Source: Bacillota bacterium
GTDB lineage: Bacteria; Bacillota; Clostridia; Caldicoprobacterales; Xylanivirgaceae
Assembly: GCA_023621995.1 (NCBI GenBank)
Contig: JAMOAB010000123.1
Location: 1-50,992, forward strand
Length of the DNA: 50,992 bases
Direction of reading: 5' to 3'
The position numbers were made by a program, and so were the translations under genes. This document shows positions 29,062-39,256 of this stretch, in pieces (positions within the stretch are counted from its first letter, which is position 1; every line of letters starts with the position of its first letter). The notes under the pieces are model-generated. The model was not told the DNA's origin and ran no database searches. It saw only the letters and a list, made by a program, of their open reading frames with translations.

Positions 29062-30255
29062 TTAATCGTATATATTACGGATAAATTCTTTATATTTAGT
29101 CGTCACTATGTCCCAAGAGAGGTTTTGCTCCACAAAGGCCTTGCCCTGATTGGCTAGTCTATCCTTCATGTCCTCATTTTCTAGCATAAATTTTATACAT
29201 TCTTCAAACTCGTAATAGTTCTCAAAATAGAGGCCACCGTTTGACTGTATGCAAAAATCCTTTGTCACTTCACACTCGCCATTTACCAGCACAGGTGTAT
29301 TACATATCCAGCTCTCCATTAACACTATAGAAAAACTCTCGTTCTTTGAAGGCTGACATAACATGTATGCACTTCCATATGCATCATATTTATCTTCAAT
29401 GGGCACAAACCCCAAATCCCACACTCTATCCCTTATCTCGTGAGGTATATGGATGGTGCCACCACCTATAAGTACTAGGTCTAGTTCTATATCTGTATTT
29501 CTCGATATAAATGCATGGAAATAGCGAATAAGTGTGTCTACATTCTTGCCTACGTCCTTCCTGCCAGCATATAGAATAAATGGCTTTTCAATGCCATATT
29601 TTTGCCTAAACCTCTCTTCATTACATTTTACATCAGTATCTATACCTACTCCTATTACCTCTTTTTTTGCATGGCCTATATCATATAGCCGCTCTGCAAG
29701 CTCCATCTCTGGTCGAGATAGAAAGACCATACCTCTGGCGAGGCTAAATATTTCATCTATGCCTTTTAAATAGGCATATGCTTCGTCATGAAGACATGGT
29801 ATTAAAATGCTCTTTTCAGGGCATGCTTTGACACCATAATAGGTAGTACCAAACATATATGGTATAAATACAAAGGCATGATAGTCTCCACTATTATTCC
29901 CTATGTAGTCATACAGATCTTGACTATTTACCATCTCCCTGAAGAATATAACCTCTTCCTCTTGGGTCAAAGTTAAACCCTTCATGAGTTTTGCATTTAC
30001 CTCATCAAAGGCAGGAGTATCTCTCTTGGTTACCTTAAATCTACGAATCGGAAGCCCATCTACCACATTGAGCCCTGGCCTATGGTAGTTTTTATTCCAA
30101 TCACTGGCAAACTCCTTTACGCATGTAGTGAGTATCTCCACATCTACTCCAGCGTACTTTAGATGAAAGGCTATATCACGACAAGCTGCCTCCGCCCCAC
30201 CAGGAATCTTAAGCCCAAACCAAGGGCATACAAAAGCTATTTTCTTCATCTTCAT
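29062..30255 (-). CDS. Glycosyltransferase family 4
   Basis: The protein of about 397 residues has KKIAFVCPWFGLKIPGGAE at its N-terminus, and in the C-terminal domain FILYAGRKDVGKNVDTLI, LVLIGGGTI, VPIEDKYDAYGSAY and ESFSIVLMESWICNTPVLVN (EX7E). A TTG at 30267 extends the frame into the upstream methyltransferase gene; the ATG codons at 30255 or 30249 sit behind GGAAGTAGGT and are more likely. Its relation to the gene at 26765 points to an old duplication within the operon. Confidence 0.83.
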   Translation of the reverse strand: MKMKKIAFVCPWFGLKIPGGAEAACRDIAFHLKYAGVDVEILTTCVKEFASDWNKNYHRPGLNVVDGLPIRRFKVTKRDTPAFDEVNAKLMKGLTLTQEEEVIFFREMVNSQDLYDYIGNNSGDYHAFVFIPYMFGTTYYGVKACPEKSILIPCLHDEAYAYLKGIDEIFSLARGMVFLSRPEMELAERLYDIGHAKKEVIGVGIDTDVKCNEERFRQKYGIEKPFILYAGRKDVGKNVDTLIRYFHAFISRNTDIELDLVLIGGGTIHIPHEIRDRVWDLGFVPIEDKYDAYGSAYMLCQPSKNESFSIVLMESWICNTPVLVNGECEVTKDFCIQSNGGLYFENYYEFEECIKFMLENEDMKDRLANQGKAFVEQNLSWDIVTTKYKEFIRNIYD

Positions 30256-30257
30256 AC

Positions 30258-31544
30258 CTACTTCCAACCTATTATGGCATAGTCTTGGTGACTAAATAGG
30301 AGGCTGTTTAGTTTATCTATTCCCTGGTTAAATTCTTCTAGATTGTCTATACCCACACCTTTGAGCTCTGGGATCTTCTCCTCCACTTCTGAGAAATAGA
30401 TGGTCTCAATGCCCTTAAAACCTTGGGTCTGCATTATAAACTCCAAGGTATAGGGATGGACAGGTTTTATATGGGATGGATCCATGTAAAATGAGAGGGC
30501 AAATACCGATAGGCACATGGGATTTACTGTCTCTACTATGAATACCCCATCCTTTTTTAGCTTATCATGGCTAAGCTTTATAACCCTCACCATATCTGCA
30601 GGCGATAGATGTTCTACTACCTGACCTATATATATGCCTTCTAGAGAACCAGACTCTAAGGACTCTAAGTACTCTATTGCATCGACCTTCTTAACTGGAA
30701 GGTCTAGTTCCTTACAGTAGGTTATCATATCGTCTGATATATCTATTCCAAGTACGTTCTCCTTGCCTTCCTCTAACAGCAGTTCTAATAGTTCGCCCCT
30801 TCCACAGCCAATATCCAGTATATTGTCCTTACCTTCAAAATATTTAAGATATTGACGTTGAATGTCCTTTATCTTATCCCTACTTCCCCTATATAGTTGT
30901 TCAAATAGAAAGTAGTCAAAATCTGGATCTTCCATGGTCGTATCTTGGGAAGGTACACTACTGCCAATTCTCCCCTCTTTCTTCAAAGCCCCTTCTATTC
31001 TCCGCACCCGCTCGCCACCTATGAATACTGCCTCTTTTTGCTTGGATGTGACGTCATTTAGAATACGTACATTATCTTCAACTGCCTGCACCCGTCTAAC
31101 CATATCACCCTTGTGTAGTTCTCGCTCTAAATTGGCTACCCTAGCTTCTAATTCGGCAGTTTTATCCTGTGTGCCCTTTATATTCCCAATAACCCTCACT
31201 GCCGCACCATTGAAGCTCCTCTGCTTGTCCACTATGGGATTTATATACCACCTTAGACATTTTCTCACTACCTTTTTAAAGAACACAATAATAGGACCTA
31301 TGATCTTTCTGTGGGATGTAATAGGTCGGTCGGCTACTACTTCCCAATCTGTATTGAGTACGGCCATATCCTCATCAATTGAATAATCTCCCACATCTCC
31401 TGGGCCAGCCAATGACAAAACATCGGGAAAGTCAACTTCCTCTATGCCCTTGTCCTTCAAATTTTGCCTTATATTGGCCATGATCTCCTCAACATCTACG
31501 GTATCATCTTTAATCTCTAAAAGATCATTCTCATTATTATTCAT
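30258..31544 (-). CDS. SAM-dependent methyltransferase with membrane-associating helix and coiled coil (candidate chain terminator)
   Basis: The 428-residue protein has an acidic N-terminus, an amphipathic basic helix region (about 78-105; GPIIVFFKKVVRKCLRWY), a coiled-coil segment (about 125-185), and a class I methyltransferase domain from about 235 (NILDIGCGRGELL at 241-253, VVEHLSPADMV, GGVF-like strand DGVFIVETVNP). It stands directly before Wzt and Wzm. In ABC-exported O-antigens (E. coli O8/O9a) a membrane-bound methyltransferase with a coiled coil (WbdD) caps the chain, and the Wzt carbohydrate-binding domain recognises the cap. The same arrangement here suggests capping of the glycan, but no kinase domain is present. 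It could instead methylate internal sugars. Start: ATG at 31544 behind AGGTGACACTTAT. Confidence 0.75.
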   Translation of the reverse strand: MNNNENDLLEIKDDTVDVEEIMANIRQNLKDKGIEEVDFPDVLSLAGPGDVGDYSIDEDMAVLNTDWEVVADRPITSHRKIIGPIIVFFKKVVRKCLRWYINPIVDKQRSFNGAAVRVIGNIKGTQDKTAELEARVANLERELHKGDMVRRVQAVEDNVRILNDVTSKQKEAVFIGGERVRRIEGALKKEGRIGSSVPSQDTTMEDPDFDYFLFEQLYRGSRDKIKDIQRQYLKYFEGKDNILDIGCGRGELLELLLEEGKENVLGIDISDDMITYCKELDLPVKKVDAIEYLESLESGSLEGIYIGQVVEHLSPADMVRVIKLSHDKLKKDGVFIVETVNPMCLSVFALSFYMDPSHIKPVHPYTLEFIMQTQGFKGIETIYFSEVEEKIPELKGVGIDNLEEFNQGIDKLNSLLFSHQDYAIIGWK

Positions 31545-31560
31545 ATAAGTGTCACCTCAC

Positions 31561-32835
31561 CTATTTTATTATCCATTCATGTTCCAGCCTTGCTATGCCC
31601 ACATCCTTTATAGATGATACTACAACAAATTCATAGGCACCCCTCAAATAGTCATATGCTCTACCATCCTCTGCATGTACAGCCACATCTAAATAATACT
31701 TACCTTCCACCAAAGACATCTTATCTATTACAAACTCTACACTGCCCTGATCATTTATACTTTCTATCTCTATACCGTCTATATATGTATTGGTGCCGTA
31801 GCAGTGTATTCCATCTTGATTGAATATACCTATACCAAATACATACTCTTCTGCCTTCCTGTGATGCATATAATCTATGCGTATGGTGACCTTTTCGCCC
31901 CATTCTACGCTGTGTTTCTTTCTACCTTGTTCATCTAGCATAGTGACGCTTACTATCTCCACATCCCTACTGCCCCAACGCTTAGAATCTTCGTCCCAGC
32001 TCTCCTCTTGAGTATCATCTTCAAGGGACTGGACTTCAACTTTTTCAACTGCTTTTCCCTTGCGTTCCTCTTCCATCTCGTGTTCCCTCTGAAGCCGTGC
32101 CTCTTGCTTCCTGTTCATATACTGCATGTACCTATCTATTACCTGCTTTGTGTCACCTTGTGCCATGAGCTTACCCTTGTTTAGCCACACAGCCATATCG
32201 CATATGTTCTCTATACTATTCAGGTCGTGGGACACTATTACTATGGTAGTACCTGCCCGCTTTAACTCCTTTAGCTTGTTAAAGCACTTTTTTTGAAAGT
32301 TCAAATCGCCAACGGCAAGTATCTCGTCTATAAGTAGTATATCGGCCTGTACGTTTATAGCTACCGAAAAGGCAAGACGCATATACATACCTGACGAATA
32401 GGTGCGGACAGGGTTATCTATATACTCCTCCAGCTCCGAGAAGGTTATTATATCGTCGAGCTTTTCGTCTATCTCCTCTTTGGTGAGCCCAAATATGGAG
32501 GCATTTGTATATATGTTTTCCCGGCCTGTCATGTCAGGATGAAAGCCTGCGCCAAGCTCTAGAAGACTTGCCACCTTACCCTTCATTTCAATACTGCCCT
32601 TATTTGGATAAATTATCCTGGTAAAGAGCTTTAAGAGTGTGCTCTTACCAGATCCATTCTCTCCAATGAGTCCAACTGCCTGACCCTTTTCTATATCAAG
32701 ATCTATCCCCTTAAGTACCCACCTCTCTTCATAGCGGGTCCTATTTCTAAAGAGCACTCGCTCCTTTAGAGTAGGGCTCTTATCGTAATATATCTTATAT
32801 TTCTTCCATACATCCCTCGCTGAAATTACTATCAT
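31561..32835 (-). CDS. wzt: Polysaccharide ABC exporter ATPase with C-terminal carbohydrate-binding domain (Wzt type)
   Basis: The 424-residue protein has the ABC ATPase domain at 1-245: Walker A GENGSGKST (58-66), signature SSGMYMRLAFS, Walker B ILLIDEILAVGD and the H-loop VSHDL. A charged linker (about 245-285) leads to the C-terminal Wzt domain (290-420; VEIVSVTMLDEQGRKKHSVE, GIGIFNQDGIHCYGTNT, GKYYLDVAVH). That domain binds the end of the exported glycan in O9a-type systems. With Wzm it would export undecaprenyl-linked polymer through the membrane. It starts one base before the end of wzm's frame (32836), so the two are co-translated. Confidence 0.92.
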   Translation of the reverse strand: MIVISARDVWKKYKIYYDKSPTLKERVLFRNRTRYEERWVLKGIDLDIEKGQAVGLIGENGSGKSTLLKLFTRIIYPNKGSIEMKGKVASLLELGAGFHPDMTGRENIYTNASIFGLTKEEIDEKLDDIITFSELEEYIDNPVRTYSSGMYMRLAFSVAINVQADILLIDEILAVGDLNFQKKCFNKLKELKRAGTTIVIVSHDLNSIENICDMAVWLNKGKLMAQGDTKQVIDRYMQYMNRKQEARLQREHEMEEERKGKAVEKVEVQSLEDDTQEESWDEDSKRWGSRDVEIVSVTMLDEQGRKKHSVEWGEKVTIRIDYMHHRKAEEYVFGIGIFNQDGIHCYGTNTYIDGIEIESINDQGSVEFVIDKMSLVEGKYYLDVAVHAEDGRAYDYLRGAYEFVVVSSIKDVGIARLEHEWIIK

Positions 32836-33618
32836 CTATATTTCCTCCGCAAAGTTTTTCTGCAGCTTATAAAACACCTTATCTGCAATGAATAGAAGTA
32901 CAACCCCTATGAGTAGAGAAATGCCCAGTGCCTTCATATCAGGTGGTCTCTTAAAATAGAGTATTTCCCTATATGCAAGTATTACAGGTGTTATGGGGTT
33001 TAGCTTAAATAGCTTCATATAAGCTGGTGGTATCATGTCTATGGAATATACTATGGGAGTAAAATAAAACCATGCCATAAGTATTATTCCAAGTAGATGT
33101 TCTAGGTCTCTAAAATATACATTTAGGGCAGAGAACAGTATGGAAAACCCAAGGGCCATTATATACTCTATAAGCATTATAAGGGGTAGATATAGTATAC
33201 AAGCATTTATACCTATCCCTGATAGCAAAAGTGCTGGTATTACAACGGCAAATGAAAATATCATATTCATGAGGTTTGCCGTCACTACCGATATGGGTAG
33301 TACAACCCTTGGAAAGTATATCTTCTTTACAAGATCCTTATTTGCAACGATACTACCAGTGCTTATCTGGAGCGATGTTGAAAAGAATATCCATGGCACC
33401 AGTGCAACAAATAAATACATATAAAATTTATCTATGTCAACTCTCATTATGGATGAAAATATTACCGTATATACTGCAAGCTGCAAGAGAGGATTTACAA
33501 ATGTCCATAAAAAGCCTAAAAATGAACCCTTATATCTTGTCCTAAGATCCTTCTTTACAAGGCTCTTTAACATCTCTCTGTAGCTATATACCTCTTTTAT
33601 TCCTCGTATCATATACAT
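32836..33618 (-). CDS. wzm: Polysaccharide ABC exporter permease (Wzm/TagG type)
   Basis: The 260-residue protein has six membrane helices and the ABC-2 polysaccharide export features KDLRTRYKGSFLGFLWTF-like N-terminal amphipathic region, NPLLQLAVYTVIFS, FVALVPWIFFS, NKDLVKKIYFPRVVLP and LNPITPVILAYREI. It forms the channel for the glycan together with Wzt. Wall teichoic acid exporter TagG is related, so a teichoic acid-like polymer cannot be ruled out from this gene alone. Start: ATG at 33618 or 33612 behind GAGAGGAAA. Confidence 0.92.
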   Translation of the reverse strand: MYMIRGIKEVYSYREMLKSLVKKDLRTRYKGSFLGFLWTFVNPLLQLAVYTVIFSSIMRVDIDKFYMYLFVALVPWIFFSTSLQISTGSIVANKDLVKKIYFPRVVLPISVVTANLMNMIFSFAVVIPALLLSGIGINACILYLPLIMLIEYIMALGFSILFSALNVYFRDLEHLLGIILMAWFYFTPIVYSIDMIPPAYMKLFKLNPITPVILAYREILYFKRPPDMKALGISLLIGVVLLFIADKVFYKLQKNFAEEI

Positions 33619-33676
33619 TTTCCTCTCAATCCATTACTATCAGTAAATTGTAGCATATGGGGTATGGGTTGTAAAG

Positions 33677-35089
33677 TTACATTCCCGTCCTACCAAATAC
33701 TGAGCCAATGGTCTTTAAAATTATCTTTATATCAAGGCCCAGGGACCAGTTATCTATATACTCAACATCTAACTTAACTACCTCGTCAAAGTCGGTTATC
33801 TCGTTTCTGCCACTTATCTGCCAAAGCCCTGTTATTCCTGGTTTGGTGCTAAGACGACGCCAATGCCTAAGCTCATATTGCTCCACTTCATCTAATGTGG
33901 GAGGGCGGGTACCAACTAAGCTCATATCGCCCTTTAACACATTCCAAAACTGGGGAAATTCGTCTAGACTAAGTTTCCGCATAAAACCGCCTATCTTGGT
34001 TATCCTAGGATCATCTTCAATCTTAAACATGGCACCTTCCATCACATTTAAATGTTCAAGTTCTTTCTTTCGTTCATCGGCATCGGCATACATGGTACGG
34101 AATTTATAGAATTTAAACACCCTACCGTTTTTCCCAACCCTGGGCTGGGAGTATATTATAGGTCCCTCTGACTCTAACTTTATTAGGGGACCAAATATTA
34201 TAAATATTATACCTGCTATTATAAGCCCTATTATTGAGCCGATTATGTCTATGATACGCTTTATAAATAGGGCATTTTCATCTAAACTCACAGTATAGAA
34301 GGTCAAAAGGGGTATATTCCCAAAGTAGCTCACACGTGTCTTGGCAAGCGTTAACCTATATATGTCAAGGAGCATGTGTACGGTTATACCCATCTCCTCA
34401 CAGTCGAGTATATATTCTTCCATCTCCTCTATATACTCTCTGGGAAGTATAAATATTACCTCGTCCACTGTCTTTTCAAGTATGAAATTCCTAAAACCTC
34501 TTATTGGTCCTATACAGTCTATGCCATCTACTGGTCTCCCAGATTGGTCTATAGTAAAATAGCCTATTATACCCATACGAAGTTCTTCATGTGCTGGACC
34601 TAGAAGGTTGGAAAACTTAATTACCCCTTCCTGTGTAGACACAAGTACTATACGTCTACTATCTCCCCTCTCGCCACTTCTCTTTATTATATGGCGTATT
34701 ATGAGTTTTTCAGTCAACAAAAATCCAAAATCATATATCATAAACCACACAAATAAAAGCCTACTAAATAGATCATTCTTTGTCATATATAGGGCTGTTG
34801 CCAATATGAGAGAACCCACTGTAACTGACTTTATAAGGGAACCTATAATAGTAGATATATGGGTTCCAACAAGATCCTCATAGAGGCCAAATCTCCTAAG
34901 TATAAGGGGCCATGTGGGTACTATAATCCAAAATATCCATAGATATTGACTAAATTCATATAGCGATCCGTACTTGTCAAAGTATGGACTATTCCGTGTA
35001 ACATAGGCCAATATAAACGATGTCACTGTTACAAGTATGTCGATGAGCATCGCAAATCGCTTACGTATTGAATTTGACTCTGTGACCAT
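33677..35089 (-). CDS. Undecaprenyl-phosphate sugar phosphotransferase (WbaP/EpsL type)
   Basis: The 470-residue protein is a polyprenyl glycosylphosphotransferase. It has four N-terminal membrane helices, a middle CoA-binding-like domain (about 130-260), another membrane segment (KRIIDIIGSIIGLIIAGIIF), and the catalytic C-terminal domain with YSQPRVGKNGRVFKFYKFRTM, LSLDEFPQFWNVLKGDMSLVG, TRPPTLDEVEQYE and WRRLSTKPGITGLWQISGR. It transfers a sugar-1-phosphate to undecaprenyl phosphate, the first step of the glycan. Which sugar is used cannot be read from the sequence. The 155 bases upstream hold no gene; an internal promoter there is possible. Confidence 0.9.
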   Translation of the reverse strand: MVTESNSIRKRFAMLIDILVTVTSFILAYVTRNSPYFDKYGSLYEFSQYLWIFWIIVPTWPLILRRFGLYEDLVGTHISTIIGSLIKSVTVGSLILATALYMTKNDLFSRLLFVWFMIYDFGFLLTEKLIIRHIIKRSGERGDSRRIVLVSTQEGVIKFSNLLGPAHEELRMGIIGYFTIDQSGRPVDGIDCIGPIRGFRNFILEKTVDEVIFILPREYIEEMEEYILDCEEMGITVHMLLDIYRLTLAKTRVSYFGNIPLLTFYTVSLDENALFIKRIIDIIGSIIGLIIAGIIFIIFGPLIKLESEGPIIYSQPRVGKNGRVFKFYKFRTMYADADERKKELEHLNVMEGAMFKIEDDPRITKIGGFMRKLSLDEFPQFWNVLKGDMSLVGTRPPTLDEVEQYELRHWRRLSTKPGITGLWQISGRNEITDFDEVVKLDVEYIDNWSLGLDIKIILKTIGSVFGRTGM

Positions 35090-35244
35090 GAATAATCACC
35101 ATCACTTTCTCAGCTGCTATGTAGCCATTAAAATACCTGTCCCTTTCCAACTGATTCGCCAATCATTAAATTACATATCTCTTAAAAGATTATTTGCCGA
35201 TTGCACTACGCTTTTGCAAGCTAACAAGTAAACTACTCAATTCG

Positions 35245-36339
35245 TTAACTATTAAATTCTTTATACTTGTCCATTACAAATTCATATAGCTGTCTTTTAA
35301 ACACCGATTTATCAAAACGCATAGAATTACGCCTTATCATATCCTCATCAAATTCCATCTTCTCTGCCTTTTCAACAGCCTTTTTTAGGGCCTCTGCCGT
35401 CTGTTCATAGAAGAATACGCCTGTAGTATTGCCTATCACAGTCTCAAGGGCTCCACCCTTACCATAGGCTATGACTGGCTTTCCATAAGATTGGGCTTCC
35501 ACAGGTGTTATTCCAAAGTCCTCCTCCCCCGGAAATATAAAGCCTCTGCAGCACCTAAAGTAGCCGGCCTTTTCCTCGTCAGATATGTGCCCTACAAATT
35601 CTATATTGGACTTTGCCATCTTCTGCAAGTTTTTAAGCTCCGGCCCATCTCCTGCTATTATAAGTCTCTTCCCCAGCTTATTGAAGGCCTCCACAGCTAA
35701 GTCGATGCGCTTGTAGGCAACTAGCCTAGAGAGTACAAAATAATAATCGCCCCTAACCGTTGGCTGATTCACACCTATATGGGAATCTACCGATGGATAT
35801 ATGACATGGGAATGCCTTCTATAGTGTTTTTCTACACGCCTTGCCACATTTTTTGAGTTGGCTATAAAATAGTCCACCCTATCTGATGATATGGCATCCC
35901 AGATACGAATCTTATGCATCATCCTGTGAATGAGCCATCTTACAAAGGCATTCTTACCCTCTGTATAGTCAAAGTACATATCCCATGCATATCGCATAGG
36001 TGTATTACAGTAACATATATGGAGCGTATCTACATCTGTCAAAACTCCCTTTGCACAACTTGTAGACGATGATATGACAACATCGTAACCACTAAGATTA
36101 AAAGATTCAAATGCACGGGGCATTAGCTTTAGATACATAGAATGCTTTGTCTTTGCAAAGGGCATATTGTTCAAATATGACGCATATATGGGGGTGTCCC
36201 CAAAATATCCACCCATTGTCTTTTCATTATATATGGCAGTATATAGATGGGCATCAGGAAATACCTCAAGCATAGCCTGTACCACTTTTTCCGCACCGCC
36301 AGGGCATGTTATCCAATCATGGACAATTGCTACCTTCAA
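35245..36339 (-). CDS. Glycosyltransferase family 4, WbaZ/mannosyltransferase-like
   Basis: The 364-residue protein starts LKVAIVHDWITCPGGAEKVVQ, and has ISSSTSCAKGV, YCNTPMRYAWDMYFDY, and in the C-terminal part YYFVLSRLVAYKRIDLAVEAF, LIIAGDGPELKNL, FVGHISDEEKAGYFR and FPGEEDFGITPVEAQSYGKP (EX7E). The CNTPMRYAWD and SRLVAYKRIDLA stretches are characteristic of WbaZ-like enzymes that add mannose or a related sugar early in chains. A TTG at 36339 sits at the right distance behind GGAGGT; the ATG at 36354 precedes that site and is less likely. It lies next to the initiating phosphotransferase, so an early step is plausible. Confidence 0.85.
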   Translation of the reverse strand: MKVAIVHDWITCPGGAEKVVQAMLEVFPDAHLYTAIYNEKTMGGYFGDTPIYASYLNNMPFAKTKHSMYLKLMPRAFESFNLSGYDVVISSSTSCAKGVLTDVDTLHICYCNTPMRYAWDMYFDYTEGKNAFVRWLIHRMMHKIRIWDAISSDRVDYFIANSKNVARRVEKHYRRHSHVIYPSVDSHIGVNQPTVRGDYYFVLSRLVAYKRIDLAVEAFNKLGKRLIIAGDGPELKNLQKMAKSNIEFVGHISDEEKAGYFRCCRGFIFPGEEDFGITPVEAQSYGKPVIAYGKGGALETVIGNTTGVFFYEQTAEALKKAVEKAEKMEFDEDMIRRNSMRFDKSVFKRQLYEFVMDKYKEFNS

Positions 36340-36359
36340 TTTATAAACCTCCATATAAA

Positions 36360-37493
36360 TTATTCAGCCACATCCCTATATACAGATAGGGTATTCTCTC
36401 CTGTCTTCTCCCATGAAAATTTTGCCGCCTGCTTTATTCCCCTCTTTTCTAGTTCCTCCCTTAGACCATCGTCAGTAAGTATGCCAACTAGTAAGAGGCC
36501 AAGTTCCACATGGTCATGGGGATGAAAATATAGGCCTCCATCGCCTACAACCTCTGGAAGGGATGAAGTATTAGATACTATAACTGGGGTCCCACATGTC
36601 ATTGCCTCCAGGGGCGGCAAACCAAAACCCTCATAGAGAGATGGATACACAAACACATCAGCCTCCCTATATAATAGGGGCAGTATATCATCGGGCACAT
36701 AGCCTGGATGAATGACACGACGCTTGAGCTCTTCATCTGCCTCTATGGTATCTAAAATGCTTTGATACCGCCATCCCAGTTTGCCACACAATACTAGTTT
36801 TTGGGGAAGCCCAGTTTCCTTTATTATTTCCTTATACGCCTTTAAAAGGACGTCTATATTCTTCCTCGGCTCTATGGTTCCTACATACAATATAAATCTA
36901 TCGTCTATTCCATATTCTCGCAATAGCTCTATGTTCCCTTCCAGCTCGGAAGTCTTTACTTGGTCTGCAGCCAAGTGTGTTACATAGAGTGTATCCTCTT
37001 TTAAGAATTTATAACGTTTTTTTAGATCATCTCTAGTGTTTTTAGATACACATATCATACCATCAGCTAACCTAGCAGCAATATTTGTAAATATCTGTTT
37101 TATAAGACGACTACCTAATGTAAACGTCTTTCTATACTTGAAATAGGATAGGTCGTGTATCGTATATACACGTTTAGCACCAATGGGCAAAAATGGAGAG
37201 AGGTAATCTATGAAGTGGACAATGTCATAGCCACCCCTTCTATATATGCTGGGCATTCTAAATAGCTCATACATTATCCTCTGTCTACTATTTTCAAAAT
37301 CCCTGTGAAGCCTGAAGTTGACTCCATCTACGTCTTTGAAAAACTCTTTCATATGCCCTTGTATATGTACATCTATATCCATATCTAGTGGGAGAGTAGA
37401 TATTGCCTTTATTAAATTATAAGCATAATTCCCAATACCTGCCTTCCGCTCGTCCATAATAAGTGCATTTATTGCCACCCTTTTCCTACCCAC
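36360..37493 (-). CDS. Glycosyltransferase family 4
   Basis: The 377-residue protein belongs to the GT4 group often called mannosyltransferases (WbdB/MtfB-like): [13 protein letters not shown] at the N-terminus, [26 protein letters not shown], and in the donor domain [49 protein letters not shown], and [18 protein letters not shown] (EX7E complete). It starts with GTG at 37493 behind AGGGGCAGCGCTT. It is closely similar in layout to the gene at 37727-38866, so the pair could add two similar residues. The 233 bases to the right hold no gene. Confidence 0.87.
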   Translation of the reverse strand: MGRKRVAINALIMDERKAGIGNYAYNLIKAISTLPLDMDIDVHIQGHMKEFFKDVDGVNFRLHRDFENSRQRIMYELFRMPSIYRRGGYDIVHFIDYLSPFLPIGAKRVYTIHDLSYFKYRKTFTLGSRLIKQIFTNIAARLADGMICVSKNTRDDLKKRYKFLKEDTLYVTHLAADQVKTSELEGNIELLREYGIDDRFILYVGTIEPRKNIDVLLKAYKEIIKETGLPQKLVLCGKLGWRYQSILDTIEADEELKRRVIHPGYVPDDILPLLYREADVFVYPSLYEGFGLPPLEAMTCGTPVIVSNTSSLPEVVGDGGLYFHPHDHVELGLLLVGILTDDGLREELEKRGIKQAAKFSWEKTGENTLSVYRDVAE

Positions 37494-37726
37494 AAGCGCT
37501 GCCCCTTCCTAATGTATCCTAAATAATAGAGTTTTCTCCACATATTATACACTAAAACCTATATTATGTCATGAATAAGATTATATCATAAAACCACATA
37601 TCGGCCCTACATATTGGCAAAGTGTACTAAGTGAGCATGGCCAGCTGATAGATACATGGACAATATATTATAGGCCAACGTACACTTCATATTTTGGGGT
37701 ATGCCAAATTATATATTAGAGTTGTG

Positions 37727-38866
37727 TCATATATTTCTATATATGTCTAGTAACTCCTTTGCCGATTGTTGCCATGAGAAGGTCTTGGAATACTCTACTC
37801 CTCCTTTTGAGAGCTGTCGGTGCAATATATCGTCAAACGCTAAGTGGTACATACAATCACATATTGCCTCTATATCATGGGGGTCTACCAAAAATCCCCC
37901 ATCACCTACCACCTCTGGAAGGGAAGAAGTGTTGGAGGCTATTACAGGTGTTCCGCACGCCATAGACTCTAAAGGTGGCATGCCAAACCCTTCATAGAGT
38001 GAAGGAAATATAAAGGCCCTTGCACCTGAATATAGATAGGGCTTATCCTCCTCTGCCACATAGCCCGGAAATACTACGTCTCCCTCTAAGTTATATCTGT
38101 CTACCATACTAAATATCTTGTCATACATCCAGCCCTTTTTGCCAGCTATGACAAGAGTGTGGTCAGAGTTATATCTATCCTTAAAGATTTTAAAGCTCTC
38201 AATTATAGTCTCTATGTTCTTTCTAGGCTCTAGTGTCCCTAGATATAAAAAATAATCCTCTGGTATGGAATACTTTGCAAGAATTTTATCTATTCCAGAC
38301 CTGTCTTTTCTCGTATATACCCCATGATCTACAGCTGGATAGATTATATCTATCTTACTGCTGTCAACATCTAGATATTCTTGTATCTCCCGCTTACTAT
38401 TTTCAGATATGGTGATTATGCGATCTGCACGTTTACACGATTGTTTTAAATTTCTATCTAACTTTTTGTAGTTTGAACGTTCCATTGTCTCTGGAAAGAG
38501 CTTATAGACCATATCATATACCGTTATAACTACCTTTCCCTTTACATAGGGGGGAGCCACATAATTGAAGAAATGGTATATATCTGCATCTACCCCGAAA
38601 AATGCCCCATAATGTATAAAGGGAATCAAATGCCATATACGTCTATATATCCCATAGTGCATTATGCCATTTGTCTTGAGTATTATATTGTCGTCTAGGT
38701 AAGGTTCCATCCTATGGGAATTATCATAATAGTCCATGCCCAAAAAGTAGAAAGTATCGCCATCGTCTCTATAATTTTTTACTTCTTTGAGTATATTGTA
38801 TGTATATAGGCCTACGCCTGTCAGATGTCTGTCAAGAACAGGCTGAATTTCCATTGCAATCCTCAT
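37727..38866 (-). CDS. Glycosyltransferase family 4
   Basis: The 379-residue protein shares with its downstream neighbour the patterns GVGLYTYNILKEV, ITVYDMVYKLFPET, ITISENSKREIQEYL, FLYLGTLEPRKNIETIIES, LVIAGKKGWMYDK, GYVAEEDKPYLYSGARAFIFP and EGFGMPPLESMACGTPVIAS (EX7E). This is the first gene of the glycan locus on its strand. The ATG at 38866 has AAAAGGTG at a proper distance and is preferred to the GTG at 38875. The terminator of the ferredoxin gene lies just upstream, so a promoter of the locus should lie in or near that terminator; I do not see a clear one. Confidence 0.87.
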   Translation of the reverse strand: MRIAMEIQPVLDRHLTGVGLYTYNILKEVKNYRDDGDTFYFLGMDYYDNSHRMEPYLDDNIILKTNGIMHYGIYRRIWHLIPFIHYGAFFGVDADIYHFFNYVAPPYVKGKVVITVYDMVYKLFPETMERSNYKKLDRNLKQSCKRADRIITISENSKREIQEYLDVDSSKIDIIYPAVDHGVYTRKDRSGIDKILAKYSIPEDYFLYLGTLEPRKNIETIIESFKIFKDRYNSDHTLVIAGKKGWMYDKIFSMVDRYNLEGDVVFPGYVAEEDKPYLYSGARAFIFPSLYEGFGMPPLESMACGTPVIASNTSSLPEVVGDGGFLVDPHDIEAICDCMYHLAFDDILHRQLSKGGVEYSKTFSWQQSAKELLDIYRNI

Positions 38867-38892
38867 ATCATACACCTTTTCCTTTATATTTT

Positions 38893-38929
38893 AAAGAGAA
38901 CCCAATCAACAAAAGATCGGGTTCTCTTT
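38893..38929 (-). terminator. Rho-independent terminator of the ferredoxin gene
   Basis: AAAGAGAACCC (38893-38903) pairs with GGGTTCTCTTT (38919-38929), an 11-bp perfect stem right after the ferredoxin stop codon at 38955. It separates the housekeeping block from the glycan locus. Confidence 0.8.
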
Positions 38930-38954
38930 GTGTTAGTCATTATGTTTAAAGCGA

Positions 38955-39128
<174 letters not shown>

Positions 39129-39256
39129 TCACCTCCTTACATTGAGCCCCATAAAATAAGTGCTATATTGTTTATCTATAATATTTTACCATTGTTTTGC
39201 AAAAAAGCAAACATATATTTATGCAAAGTGCAACTTATTCGTCATATTATACAAAA

